Shown here: positions 27,401 to 35,433 of the stretch, piece by piece
Position numbering within the stretch: the stretch's first letter is position 1
How the letters are laid out: each line of letters starts with the position of its first letter
Assembly: GCF_036985505.1 (NCBI RefSeq)
Contig: NZ_BTGQ01000001.1
Span: 1-64,000, forward strand
DNA from: Croceitalea sp947503285
Lineage (GTDB): Bacteria; Bacteroidota; Bacteroidia; Flavobacteriales; Flavobacteriaceae
Length of the DNA: 64,000 nucleotides
Direction of reading: 5' to 3'
Made by a program: the position numbers and the translations under genes
The notes under the pieces: generated by a model
The model's database searches: none
The model's input: only the letters and a program-made list of their open reading frames with translations
Told to the model about the DNA's origin: nothing

Positions 27401-29724
27401 CGGGAGTTGATCTCAAATTTAGATTAATCAAACAACCCCGCAGCGGGATTGAAAATTTTCAAATTGAACCTGGTTCAGAAAGCCTTTCAATTAAAGAAAG
27501 TAGAACAGTTTCCAATCTCCTTGGTTTAGGGCCGGTTTATGATATTTATTATCATTTAAAACTCGAAGATTCCAGTGGAAATGAGTTTGTTTTCGAATTT
27601 GGCCATCATGACGATATTGAGACTTTCGCAAAGTATTTAGGTATAGGTGCCAACCATTTGAACGCCGAGGGTTTTACTGTTGAGGTGGAAGATTTGTCTG
27701 AACAAGATGTTAGAGAGCTTTACGAAATACCGGAAGGTCAATCTATAGGTGATTTTTTCAGGGAAAACCCTGGTCCTGCACCATCTAACACGATAGTGGT
27801 AATTGGCCAACGTCAGACGAATATTTCAAAACAAATTATCCGATGGCTAGATGCCAACCTACTGCCGACAACTATAGATGACGAGACGCATTGCAATGAT
27901 ATTGATGTCTATTTTGCTGAAGTTCCATCATTTCATGCACAAGAACTGTCAGATCAACAATTATGGGCCGCATTGGGAAGCCTATTAATATGTAACGTTG
28001 ACGAGACTTTTACTAATGAAGAACGTGCTGTACTGACAATTATAGAATCCTTGGGAAAGAAAAGTGCAACTTCCTTATTGGATGGTCTGTTGGAAAAGAA
28101 AGCGAAAGGAAAGACACTTCTTCGTAGGTTGTTTGAAAAGCTGGATGATGTTGGAGAAGGTGAAAAGTTCACGGATATGGTGACCTTATTGACTAAATAT
28201 TGGAAAAGGTCTACTCACTATAATATTAAGGAATACCATGCGTTGCCCTACGAATCCAATAAGTTCTTAGGTTTTTATTTTAGCAAGTACTCCATCTATT
28301 TTGATGAAGACTTTAGAAATGTAACAGTTCTTGAAAAAGAGGCTGGACAGGGTACAAACCCATATACAGGTAGACCTTATGTAGAAAGTTATGAAGAAGT
28401 GGGGACTTACTATTCTTATTCTACCATATTACTTTTGAATTACAGGACCATTGCATCCGCAATAGAAATAAAGGAAGCTATCATTCCCATGTTTCTATTA
28501 AAGGTGTTGTCTACGAAAAATGCTACAAAAAATTGGCAACAGTCAGGTATTCTTGCATTTGATATAGCGGTAACCTTTACTGGTATTGGAAATTTGGCCA
28601 AGTTAAGGCATTTAAGACATGTGACACGCTTGCAAGGTTTGAAAATTACACTGGGGGCCACGGAAGTAACCGCAGGAACTTTCAGTTTGATTTTAAAATA
28701 TTCGGGCTGTGAAACCGATGTTTGTAAAAAATTGAACACCTTTTTGGTTTTTGTGGAACTTGCTTCTTTAAGCGGTGATATCGCGCTCTCCCAAGCCTTA
28801 AAAAGAAGTGCTGATGAAGCTTTGCAAGCTATAGAAAATGCACCAAATGCAATACCAGATAGCGATAAAAACGAGATTGTTACAAATCTGAGAAGATTTA
28901 CTGACGGAGCCAATGACTTATCAAAATATCCATTTCTAGATAAATTGCCTAACGCAGCCAAAACAAAAGTATCTAATTGGCCTGACGAAACCCTTGCATT
29001 ATTAAATGACGACTTAGCTGATTCCCAGCTTTTACAAGCTTTTTTGGATGGACCTGATTTCATTGACGCTTGGCAAGTACTTCAAAGCACTTCTTTTAGA
29101 ACAGAAGTAAGATGGCTTGAGTCTTACAACACGCTGAAGAAAAATGACCTGCTAAAATATGTAGATGAATTAAGTGAAATAGAGGCTACGGCGATACATC
29201 GATATACAGTCAATAATTTTGAGCTTACCAGTGGTGCCTATCAAGGAACTCTCACGGAACAGCAACTGGAATGGATCAATCTGATAAATTCAGGTCTTGA
29301 TAAAATGAGATTGACCAGAGTTTATCAAGGTAGCGTTTTCAGGGGTAGTAACCGACCGGAGTCAGAGATTATAGAACGTTACGTCAATGTTTACAACGAA
29401 GGCGTCGCAAGAGGTATAACCCCACGAATCAATGAACCTCCATTTCTTTCAACCTCTACGTCTGTTGACGTAGCGGAAGACTTTATCCAAAAATTCAAAG
29501 ATCCGGATAGAGTCGAAGTACTGTTTGAAATAACCTCTAAAAGAGGGGTCGATATTGACGATATTTCAGATTATGGTAAAAACTTATGCGGCAAAAATTT
29601 AAAATGTGATAGGATTCAAGAAGAGGTCATGTTATCAAATAATCAGGATTATGAAATTTTGGACGTGGTGAAGACGACACAAAACGATGGTTCGATAAGA
29701 TATATCATCAAACTCTCAGAATAG
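24478..29724 (+). CDS. TANFOR/FnIII polymorphic toxin with HExxH domain and C-terminal ADP-ribosyltransferase-like tip
   Basis: 1748 residues with a signal peptide (LLFIILVLFFIQIATVFGQ). Residues about 25-290 match the TANFOR domain of large Bacteroidota proteins (PVQIVPQAIPPTPVYFSSYA, GTYQFCFEVFDVLTGNRLS, FQWTPRHINVSNVEYELSI). An FnIII-like domain follows at about 290-375. Near 857-867 lies HEVGHGVFALSH, a zincin-like HExxH with a further His. The C-terminal 150 or so residues look like an R-S-E class ADP-ribosyltransferase: FRG (R1622), FLSTSTS (1656-1662) and a QxE motif (Q1714, E1716) before VML. The tip therefore probably transfers ADP-ribose from NAD to a target. From about 27.3 kb the gene becomes AT-rich (hand counts of 30% at 27301 and 32% at 28921, against 43% at 26221), as expected for an exchangeable toxin module. 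No T9SS sorting domain is present. The immunity candidate starts four bases after the stop. Confidence 0.85.
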   Translation: MKRPSLLFIILVLFFIQIATVFGQSFPVQIVPQAIPPTPVYFSSYANETAINGPLRVQITLNDLTIQNRGIRLRASFEGNGISFQSNEIVNGAAPLFLEGGLPLVLNNIDLAPYFRFENITGISPNVYGQPIPEGTYQFCFEVFDVLTGNRLSNRSCVNTVVFQNDPPILVSPQNRTIVEQVNPQNIVFQWTPRHINVSNVEYELSIVEIWDNQVDHQAAFLSSPPFFTMVTTATTYVYGPSDPLLLPDKNYAWRVQVRAVQGAEEIGVFNNQGFSEIYVFGSTTRCELPSTVTDEVKGATNANILWTDFSQDPAEYSIRYRQKDSGGEWFYSKTTAEMITLWDLKPGTEYEYQLSKKCVLSESEYSRIQTFRTNLFDDDDSAYECGIAPNIDVSNQVPLESLEVDEKFTAGDFPVTVLEVNGGNGYFNGKGYVTIPYLKSIKVAVEFTNIFINQNKELAQGNVVTVYDPNLGGIIDPWDFVDDVGDIFNGGDHTPLDPVDFDIDTVEIRDGEIVVSGTDENGNPVEETFPYDEGDTYTITGNNTVYSIDENGNVNELGPTAEGGSANSANTVGVQEGGDGTVNSPSVISIDDSKVTFSYSKDSASDYGWDIVDNSYEENNYPGVSLENGGTFYPVHKAVKNGTSDSFYVDVNFKDATLSLEQLVFKTIGGLALETETVSGNSNRVKVTVKGNGGYRNEEAIITLKDGEDKQVVVSSFFIHHLRPLAQANITLVPVNGAAIQGIKAQVAQKFNEGGGQLNVIDGSTYTGNTSELRYTESGLLTRHPQSFIDFYQDFKANSGQYNNNSYYVFVFDDDVQPGNIAGFMPRNSQFGFVFPINLNTTKQESKRTVADLVAHEVGHGVFALSHPFEQGSSGLGTNWLMDYGDGNELAIRDWEAMGFDGLRINVFDDDGEGALTNSSLKIWQVLNHIQSAYSNERTPLAWKNLVNKKCTHERHFYPIDCRLTKSYSLTSDSGVDLKFRLIKQPRSGIENFQIEPGSESLSIKESRTVSNLLGLGPVYDIYYHLKLEDSSGNEFVFEFGHHDDIETFAKYLGIGANHLNAEGFTVEVEDLSEQDVRELYEIPEGQSIGDFFRENPGPAPSNTIVVIGQRQTNISKQIIRWLDANLLPTTIDDETHCNDIDVYFAEVPSFHAQELSDQQLWAALGSLLICNVDETFTNEERAVLTIIESLGKKSATSLLDGLLEKKAKGKTLLRRLFEKLDDVGEGEKFTDMVTLLTKYWKRSTHYNIKEYHALPYESNKFLGFYFSKYSIYFDEDFRNVTVLEKEAGQGTNPYTGRPYVESYEEVGTYYSYSTILLLNYRTIASAIEIKEAIIPMFLLKVLSTKNATKNWQQSGILAFDIAVTFTGIGNLAKLRHLRHVTRLQGLKITLGATEVTAGTFSLILKYSGCETDVCKKLNTFLVFVELASLSGDIALSQALKRSADEALQAIENAPNAIPDSDKNEIVTNLRRFTDGANDLSKYPFLDKLPNAAKTKVSNWPDETLALLNDDLADSQLLQAFLDGPDFIDAWQVLQSTSFRTEVRWLESYNTLKKNDLLKYVDELSEIEATAIHRYTVNNFELTSGAYQGTLTEQQLEWINLINSGLDKMRLTRVYQGSVFRGSNRPESEIIERYVNVYNEGVARGITPRINEPPFLSTSTSVDVAEDFIQKFKDPDRVEVLFEITSKRGVDIDDISDYGKNLCGKNLKCDRIQEEVMLSNNQDYEILDVVKTTQNDGSIRYIIKLSE

Positions 29725-29728
29725 CATC

Positions 29729-30457
29729 ATGAGTGAAACGGAAAAAAAAATAGTGGCGGCCCAAAGCTTTTTTGTAAATCGAAGGGATGTGGGTTATGAA
29801 TCAAAAGAAGAGCTGATAGGTATTGCATTGAACGAGCAAATACCCTTGGAACGTTTAAGCTTTTTATCTTGGAAAGATAGGGAAATGGTTATATCCATTC
29901 GCCAAAGGGAAGAAAGGGAGTTTACCTTTTTCTGGGAAACAAAAAGTCCTTTTTCGCAATGGCATAAATCACGTTTCGTATCATCGGATGTATCCTTTCA
30001 TCGAGGTATTAACGAAGATCAAAAGGCATATTTAAATAACAGCTTGCCTGCGGAATTGGAATTTAATTCCGCTGAACAGTTTATGATGTACCATAAAGCA
30101 ATAATTTTTTTGGATATAGCCATTGCAAACAAAATTATGACGACTTCAAACCCTAGAAAGATGAAAGAACTTGGTAGGCAGATTAAAGATTACGATGATG
30201 ATGTTTGGAGATATCATCGCAGTAATGTGGTATATGCTGCTAATTTTTTAAAGTTTGACCAAAATGAAAACCTCATGGGTGAATTAATCGAAACTATGGG
30301 CACTACACTGGTAGAAGCGGCACCGAATGATAAAATATGGGGAATAGGCATGGCCGCTGATAATTCCAAATCCCAAAAAAGGAAGACATGGGAAGGGAAG
30401 AACTTATTAGGGGAGATACTGACCCTTTTGCGAATGGAATTTGCTGGAATGTATTAA
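29729..30457 (+). CDS. NADAR/YbiA-family protein, candidate immunity to the ADP-ribosyltransferase tip
   Basis: 242 residues, with an N-terminal extension of about 60 and then a NADAR domain: FFWETKSPFSQWHKSRF, FNSAEQFMMYHKAIIF, KMKELGRQIKDYDDDVW, TLVEAAPNDKIWGIGM and WEGKNLLGEIL. NADAR proteins act on ADP-ribose linked compounds, and those paired with DarT-type toxins remove ADP-ribose from guanosine. The gene lies four bases after the toxin gene and shares its AT-rich composition (28% GC in the line at 30061). It has no signal peptide, so it acts in the cytoplasm, as an immunity enzyme must. A role as the enzymatic antidote is inference but strongly suggested. YbiA-type riboflavin-intermediate cleavage is the alternative and would not explain the pairing. 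Confidence 0.9.
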   Translation: MSETEKKIVAAQSFFVNRRDVGYESKEELIGIALNEQIPLERLSFLSWKDREMVISIRQREEREFTFFWETKSPFSQWHKSRFVSSDVSFHRGINEDQKAYLNNSLPAELEFNSAEQFMMYHKAIIFLDIAIANKIMTTSNPRKMKELGRQIKDYDDDVWRYHRSNVVYAANFLKFDQNENLMGELIETMGTTLVEAAPNDKIWGIGMAADNSKSQKRKTWEGKNLLGEILTLLRMEFAGMY

Positions 30458-30528
30458 TACGTGAAAAAGATTATTTTTTTGAAATGAATAGGAAATAAGT
30501 AATGCTACTTTAAATAAATCCACCCAAA

Positions 30529-33500
30529 ATGAAACCCACCAGACAACATACCATTATCACGCTACTGCTTTTTTTAACGCAGTGGTTGGCTATGGCAGCT
30601 CCCTATTCGGGAGTTGAAGACCCCATTAAGGAAAAGGATAGTGTGGTTGCCAAAGGGAAAGGGTTGAAAAATACCTTGTATCGGCAGATCCAACAACTGG
30701 CAAATTCCACAGGGCCTACCGCTTTGGGGTTAAAAAAGTATACTACCGTTTCCAATAAGAAATTCAGGTCCTTTCCGGCCCTCGATGCCGAACTCGCCCA
30801 AACCAAGGATTTTCATTTTAACTATGCACAAGATCAAGAACCAGAATTCAATGAGGCCTACATAGAACAGAACTTTCAACAGGCACAGGCCGATACGTTG
30901 ATTGCCCGGGCCGACCAACTGATTCAAAAACTAGAGGAATTTGGGAATTTCGTGGACGTACTTACAGGAAATGATCTTCTACAATTGCCGGTTGGCCTTC
31001 GAAAACGCGATCCCTCTTCGGGCAATGAAATCGTTATTGCCGTTAGTAGCGTTCGCTTCCATTCAGAGTATGCAGAGCTCAAGCTATGGGCCAAAATGGA
31101 TATCCCGCAGAGCAATCGGTCCCTGTTTTTCGGGGCGGAAGGGGTAAAGTTTTCCAGGCAGGGGGCACTTGTGGGTGATGCCAAACTGGTATTGCTTGGT
31201 GATTTCCCGATTCCCTTTAATGGCGATAATTGGTTGTTGACCCTAAAAGGAGGTGTCAACTTAAAAACCGGGAACTTTACCAGTAAAAGTTACCTCTCCA
31301 TAGATTGTAACGGGCTTAAGGAGATTAGCCTTGATGGTAATCTAAAAGTATCTAGAAGTGTGCTCTTGCCCCTAAATGAAGATGGCGGTTACATGTGCGG
31401 CCCCTCAAAAGAACCCTTTGCGACTGATGAAAAAGGTAAAAAAATAGCCCAGAATACCTGTTATGTAGAAACCGAATTCACAGTGCAGACTTCAGGGTGG
31501 AACGATGTGCTTATCGATGTTACCCTACCCAATTTTGAAATGGTGGGGCTTAAAAATTGGGCCTTTAATGTTCAGAATGCGGTGTTGGACCTTAGTGATA
31601 CCCGTAATTCTGAAAATGTGGTTTTCCCCACGGCTTATAACCAATTATTGCCTGCCGATAATCGAACCTTATGGCGTGGCATCTATGCCAAGGAAATTGA
31701 TATCCTTCTTCCAGAATCCTTTAAAAAGATTACCGGAAGTACGGAGCGGGTACGCTTTAATGGGCAAAATTTGATTATAGATAGTTTTGGCCTCTCGGGG
31801 GCATTTTCGGCTACCAATCTTTTAAAACGAGGGGAAGGCGCGGTTGGCAAATGGGGCTTTACCATAGATTCCCTCGGAATTACATTGGTAACCAATAACA
31901 TCAAGGGCGGTGCACTTGCTGGGGATATTCGGGTGCCTATTATGAAACAACCCTTAGGGTATGAAGGCTACATCGCTGAAAACGAATACGGCCTCAAAGT
32001 GGCTTTAGGGGATACGCTAAGGTATGATACCCCTGTTTTTTTGGGTAAAATGGAACTCTTGCCCAACTCCAGTGTGGCTATAAAATCCATAGATGGTGAA
32101 TTTTATCCTTCGGCAAACCTCTCTGGTAGCTTAAGTGTAGGTGGAGGTTTAAACCAAAATGCCGCCAATACCAAAACAAACGATAGCATTCCCGTTCGTG
32201 CTGATGGGTTCAATTTTAGGGGCATCACTTTTCAAGAACTGGAATTACAGACCGAACCTGACAAGCCCCTGATCAAAGCAAAACACTTTGGTTTTGATGG
32301 GGAATTCCAATTGCTGTTCTTACCGGTGACCATTTCAGAAGTACAAATGGTAACCCCAAGCAATAACCAGGTGGGCCTCAAGTTCGATATGGCCTTGCAT
32401 CTAGATGATTTAGGCAAGGGCGCCACTACATCCTTGAATATTCTCGGGAAACTTGAGGATGGGAAAAAATTACACAGTTGGGAATTTGATAAGGTGGCTA
32501 TTGATAAAATAGGTGTTGATTTTGAACGCGGGGGCGTCCATGTCAAAGGAGAATTGGAAATCAAGAACAACGACCCCGAATTTGGAGATGGTTTTGGCGG
32601 TGACCTTAGCGCCAATATCAAGAAGTTGAACCTTGAGGTTGGGGGCAAAGGATTTTTTGGGTCCAAACCCATCAATGAGGGCGAAGAAGCGGTCTTTAGG
32701 TATTGGTTCGTAGACGCTTGGCAGAATAAAACCGACGGTGGGGATGGAAAGTTTCTTATCGATGCTTTTATGGGCGGACTTTCAAACCACATGCGCCGTA
32801 CCGATAAAAATAGCGTATGGACCCCAACCGGATCAACGTACGTGCCAGATTATGAAATAGGACTCGGGGTACGTGCCGGGGTAAGTATTGGGGTACAACG
32901 TAAAACCACCTTTCGCGGAAAAGCGGTGTTGGAGATGGTATATAACAATAATGGAGGGCTCAATCGAATCGGTTTTTCGGGGGAAGGCGCCTTTATGACC
33001 GCCCAAGACCAACAAGACTACGGTGAAGAAGAACTTAAAAAATTACAGGAAGCCATAGATACCTGGGCAAAAGAGAATCCGCTACTGTATCAAATAGCGT
33101 TGCGTAATGGTGATTTTCTGGGTACCGCCAAGGATTACATTCCGTTGCGGGAAGTTGCTTCCTCTGGAAAAATAGGGGTGTATTTAGGTATTGAGAAGGA
33201 CTTTACCACGAGTACCTTCCATGGAACTTTTGAACTCTACCTTTCCACCCAAGGCCTTAGGGGTGCTGGGCCTAACAACAAAGCAGGTTTTGCCACGCTA
33301 CATACGAGCCCTGATGAATGGTACCTTCATGTAGGTTCCCCAACAGATCGCTTGGGTCTCGTTTTTGGATTGAGCGATAGTGTGGAACTGGAGGTCGGCG
33401 GCTATTTTATGACGGGGAATATGTTGCCCACCCAACTGGCACCACACCCAAGAATACTACAGATATTAGGTGACGATATCTTAAATGATAACAGACGGGC

Positions 33501-35433
33501 CAATGAATTGACTAGGGGTAGTGGATTTGCTTTCGGCCTAAGTTTTGCCTACCGGCAGTCGTTCCAATACCTCATTTTTTATGCTACATTGGAAATCGGA
33601 GCCGGATTTGACGTCATGCACCGTTATTATCCCGATGCCCGTTGTAAAGGAAGATCGGGCCCCGTTGGAAATAATGGTTGGTATTCCTCAGGCAACGTAT
33701 ACGCTTGGCTCTATGGTGAATTCGGGGTTCGGGTAAAACTGTTGTTCCTAAAGAAGAAGATAAAGATCGCTGAGGCGGGTATTGCAGCCCTGTTGCACGG
33801 CCAATTTCCAAATCCCTCTTATTTTAAAGGTTATGTGGGCATGTACTTTAGCGTACTTGGTGGGTTGATCAAAGGACGGTTGCGCTTAAAAGTAAGCTTT
33901 GGGGATGAATGTGAGCTCGTGGATATCAATCCTTTTACCGAGGTTCCCATCATTTCAGACCTTACCCCAATAGACGGTTCAGATGAGGTAGATGTATTTA
34001 CCGCACCGCAGGCAGTGTTCAATTATGCGGTAGGCCAAGCTTTCAGCATTGATACTGATGAAGGCCTACAGACCTTTAAAATCAACTTAAAGACATTTGA
34101 GCTCACCTCCAACGGCCAGACCATTTCTGGACAATTGGAATGGAACGATGCCAATGATGCCGTAACCTTTATTCCTGATGAAGTACTGCCGTCCAAACAA
34201 GAAGTGGTAGCCCTGGTAGAGGTAAGTTTTGAAGAAAATGTTGGTGGCACCTGGCGTGTGATCAATGATGGCGGTAAACCTGCGATTGAGAAAAGGGATA
34301 CCCAATTTACCACAGACCTTGCACCAGATCACATACCATTGCACAACATTGCCTATATGTATCCGGTGGTGGACCAAGAAAACCTTTATCCCAAAGAATT
34401 TGATCGGGGCTACGTAAAATTGGAACGGGGGCAAGGGTATTTATTTAACGGCGGTTACACCATAAAAGCCCAGACCTTGGAAAATGGCACGGCAACCCGC
34501 ACCAATCTGGTATATGATGGAACCAACAAAATAGTGACCTATGATTTGCCTGATATGGGCCTATCCAACGAAATCCAAGTGGATATTATGGCTTTTCCAC
34601 CGAGTGAAAATGGGCCTGCTGAGGTAGTGGTGGTCGAAGAGACCACCTCATTTGATGAAGAGCCTGGGGATACCAGTTGGTACGATCCCGTTTCGGGCAA
34701 TACGACTACCGAATCATCTTCGGCAAACGTGGTGGTGGCCAATAAAAAGGCTGCCAATGTTACCGTGGCCAATGCCGAGCCCAAATCGCTGTTGCATTTT
34801 GCTTTCGGGACCAGTAAACATGAAACCTTTAAAAGTAAAATGCGTTCGATCTCCATTACGGATAACATCACGGACATCATCGCGGCAGATATCCATAGTA
34901 TCCACCTCAAAGTTGCCCAATATGAAAACTTTGATGTGCCAGAAGTATTGGGTACCACCTATACGGCAGATAAACCAATGGTGTACGGTGAAGCGATTCT
35001 CAGTGACAATTACTACAAAAGGCAGATATATCCATTAAATTATAAAAACTATCCGCTAGACGGAAACATTACCGTGAACCGCGATGAAAACATCCTGGGC
35101 GTTCCACCGGTAAGAGGGTTGGATGTGCCCAACTGGTACAGCTTTTATTTAAGGGAAAACCCTACATCACCTTATGTAACCCAACGCTATCCACTCATGT
35201 ACAATTTACCGTTCTACTACAAGGCGGATTTTTTACATCTTCAATATACCATGGTAAACAGATATGTAAATGCTGGTTCGCAACAGGCTACTTTATATGA
35301 GAAATACGGATATCTGATAGAAGGTATATTCCCTGCACTGCCCTTGGGAACGTACAAGACCTATTTGATTTATCGCACACCGGGGAACGTACATTCATCA
35401 CGGTTCGAAATAAAATTCAGGAATGATGAGTAA
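30529..35433 (+). CDS. Very large exported beta-rich protein of the toxin locus
   Basis: 1634 residues with a signal peptide (TIITLLLFLTQWLAMAA). Most of the protein is predicted beta-strand with regular amphipathic patterns (for instance GLKFDMALHLDDLGKGATTS, GDLSANIKKLNLEVGGKGFF). Near 1120-1210 is an Ig-like region (SDLTPIDGSDEVDVFTAPQA). There is no T9SS sorting motif at the end. I cannot name a family. Higher GC resumes here (47% in the line at 32221) after the AT-rich toxin and NADAR segment, so this gene looks like part of the conserved backbone. It follows the NADAR gene after 71 bases and overlaps the next gene by 11. A role as scaffold, periplasmic bridge or surface structure for toxin delivery is a guess from context. 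Confidence 0.7.
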   Translation: MKPTRQHTIITLLLFLTQWLAMAAPYSGVEDPIKEKDSVVAKGKGLKNTLYRQIQQLANSTGPTALGLKKYTTVSNKKFRSFPALDAELAQTKDFHFNYAQDQEPEFNEAYIEQNFQQAQADTLIARADQLIQKLEEFGNFVDVLTGNDLLQLPVGLRKRDPSSGNEIVIAVSSVRFHSEYAELKLWAKMDIPQSNRSLFFGAEGVKFSRQGALVGDAKLVLLGDFPIPFNGDNWLLTLKGGVNLKTGNFTSKSYLSIDCNGLKEISLDGNLKVSRSVLLPLNEDGGYMCGPSKEPFATDEKGKKIAQNTCYVETEFTVQTSGWNDVLIDVTLPNFEMVGLKNWAFNVQNAVLDLSDTRNSENVVFPTAYNQLLPADNRTLWRGIYAKEIDILLPESFKKITGSTERVRFNGQNLIIDSFGLSGAFSATNLLKRGEGAVGKWGFTIDSLGITLVTNNIKGGALAGDIRVPIMKQPLGYEGYIAENEYGLKVALGDTLRYDTPVFLGKMELLPNSSVAIKSIDGEFYPSANLSGSLSVGGGLNQNAANTKTNDSIPVRADGFNFRGITFQELELQTEPDKPLIKAKHFGFDGEFQLLFLPVTISEVQMVTPSNNQVGLKFDMALHLDDLGKGATTSLNILGKLEDGKKLHSWEFDKVAIDKIGVDFERGGVHVKGELEIKNNDPEFGDGFGGDLSANIKKLNLEVGGKGFFGSKPINEGEEAVFRYWFVDAWQNKTDGGDGKFLIDAFMGGLSNHMRRTDKNSVWTPTGSTYVPDYEIGLGVRAGVSIGVQRKTTFRGKAVLEMVYNNNGGLNRIGFSGEGAFMTAQDQQDYGEEELKKLQEAIDTWAKENPLLYQIALRNGDFLGTAKDYIPLREVASSGKIGVYLGIEKDFTTSTFHGTFELYLSTQGLRGAGPNNKAGFATLHTSPDEWYLHVGSPTDRLGLVFGLSDSVELEVGGYFMTGNMLPTQLAPHPRILQILGDDILNDNRRANELTRGSGFAFGLSFAYRQSFQYLIFYATLEIGAGFDVMHRYYPDARCKGRSGPVGNNGWYSSGNVYAWLYGEFGVRVKLLFLKKKIKIAEAGIAALLHGQFPNPSYFKGYVGMYFSVLGGLIKGRLRLKVSFGDECELVDINPFTEVPIISDLTPIDGSDEVDVFTAPQAVFNYAVGQAFSIDTDEGLQTFKINLKTFELTSNGQTISGQLEWNDANDAVTFIPDEVLPSKQEVVALVEVSFEENVGGTWRVINDGGKPAIEKRDTQFTTDLAPDHIPLHNIAYMYPVVDQENLYPKEFDRGYVKLERGQGYLFNGGYTIKAQTLENGTATRTNLVYDGTNKIVTYDLPDMGLSNEIQVDIMAFPPSENGPAEVVVVEETTSFDEEPGDTSWYDPVSGNTTTESSSANVVVANKKAANVTVANAEPKSLLHFAFGTSKHETFKSKMRSISITDNITDIIAADIHSIHLKVAQYENFDVPEVLGTTYTADKPMVYGEAILSDNYYKRQIYPLNYKNYPLDGNITVNRDENILGVPPVRGLDVPNWYSFYLRENPTSPYVTQRYPLMYNLPFYYKADFLHLQYTMVNRYVNAGSQQATLYEKYGYLIEGIFPALPLGTYKTYLIYRTPGNVHSSRFEIKFRNDE

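Noticed and set aside
28440..29063. 207-codon minus-strand frame inside the toxin gene
   Set aside because: It lies entirely within a strong sense gene and shows no motif; a shadow frame.
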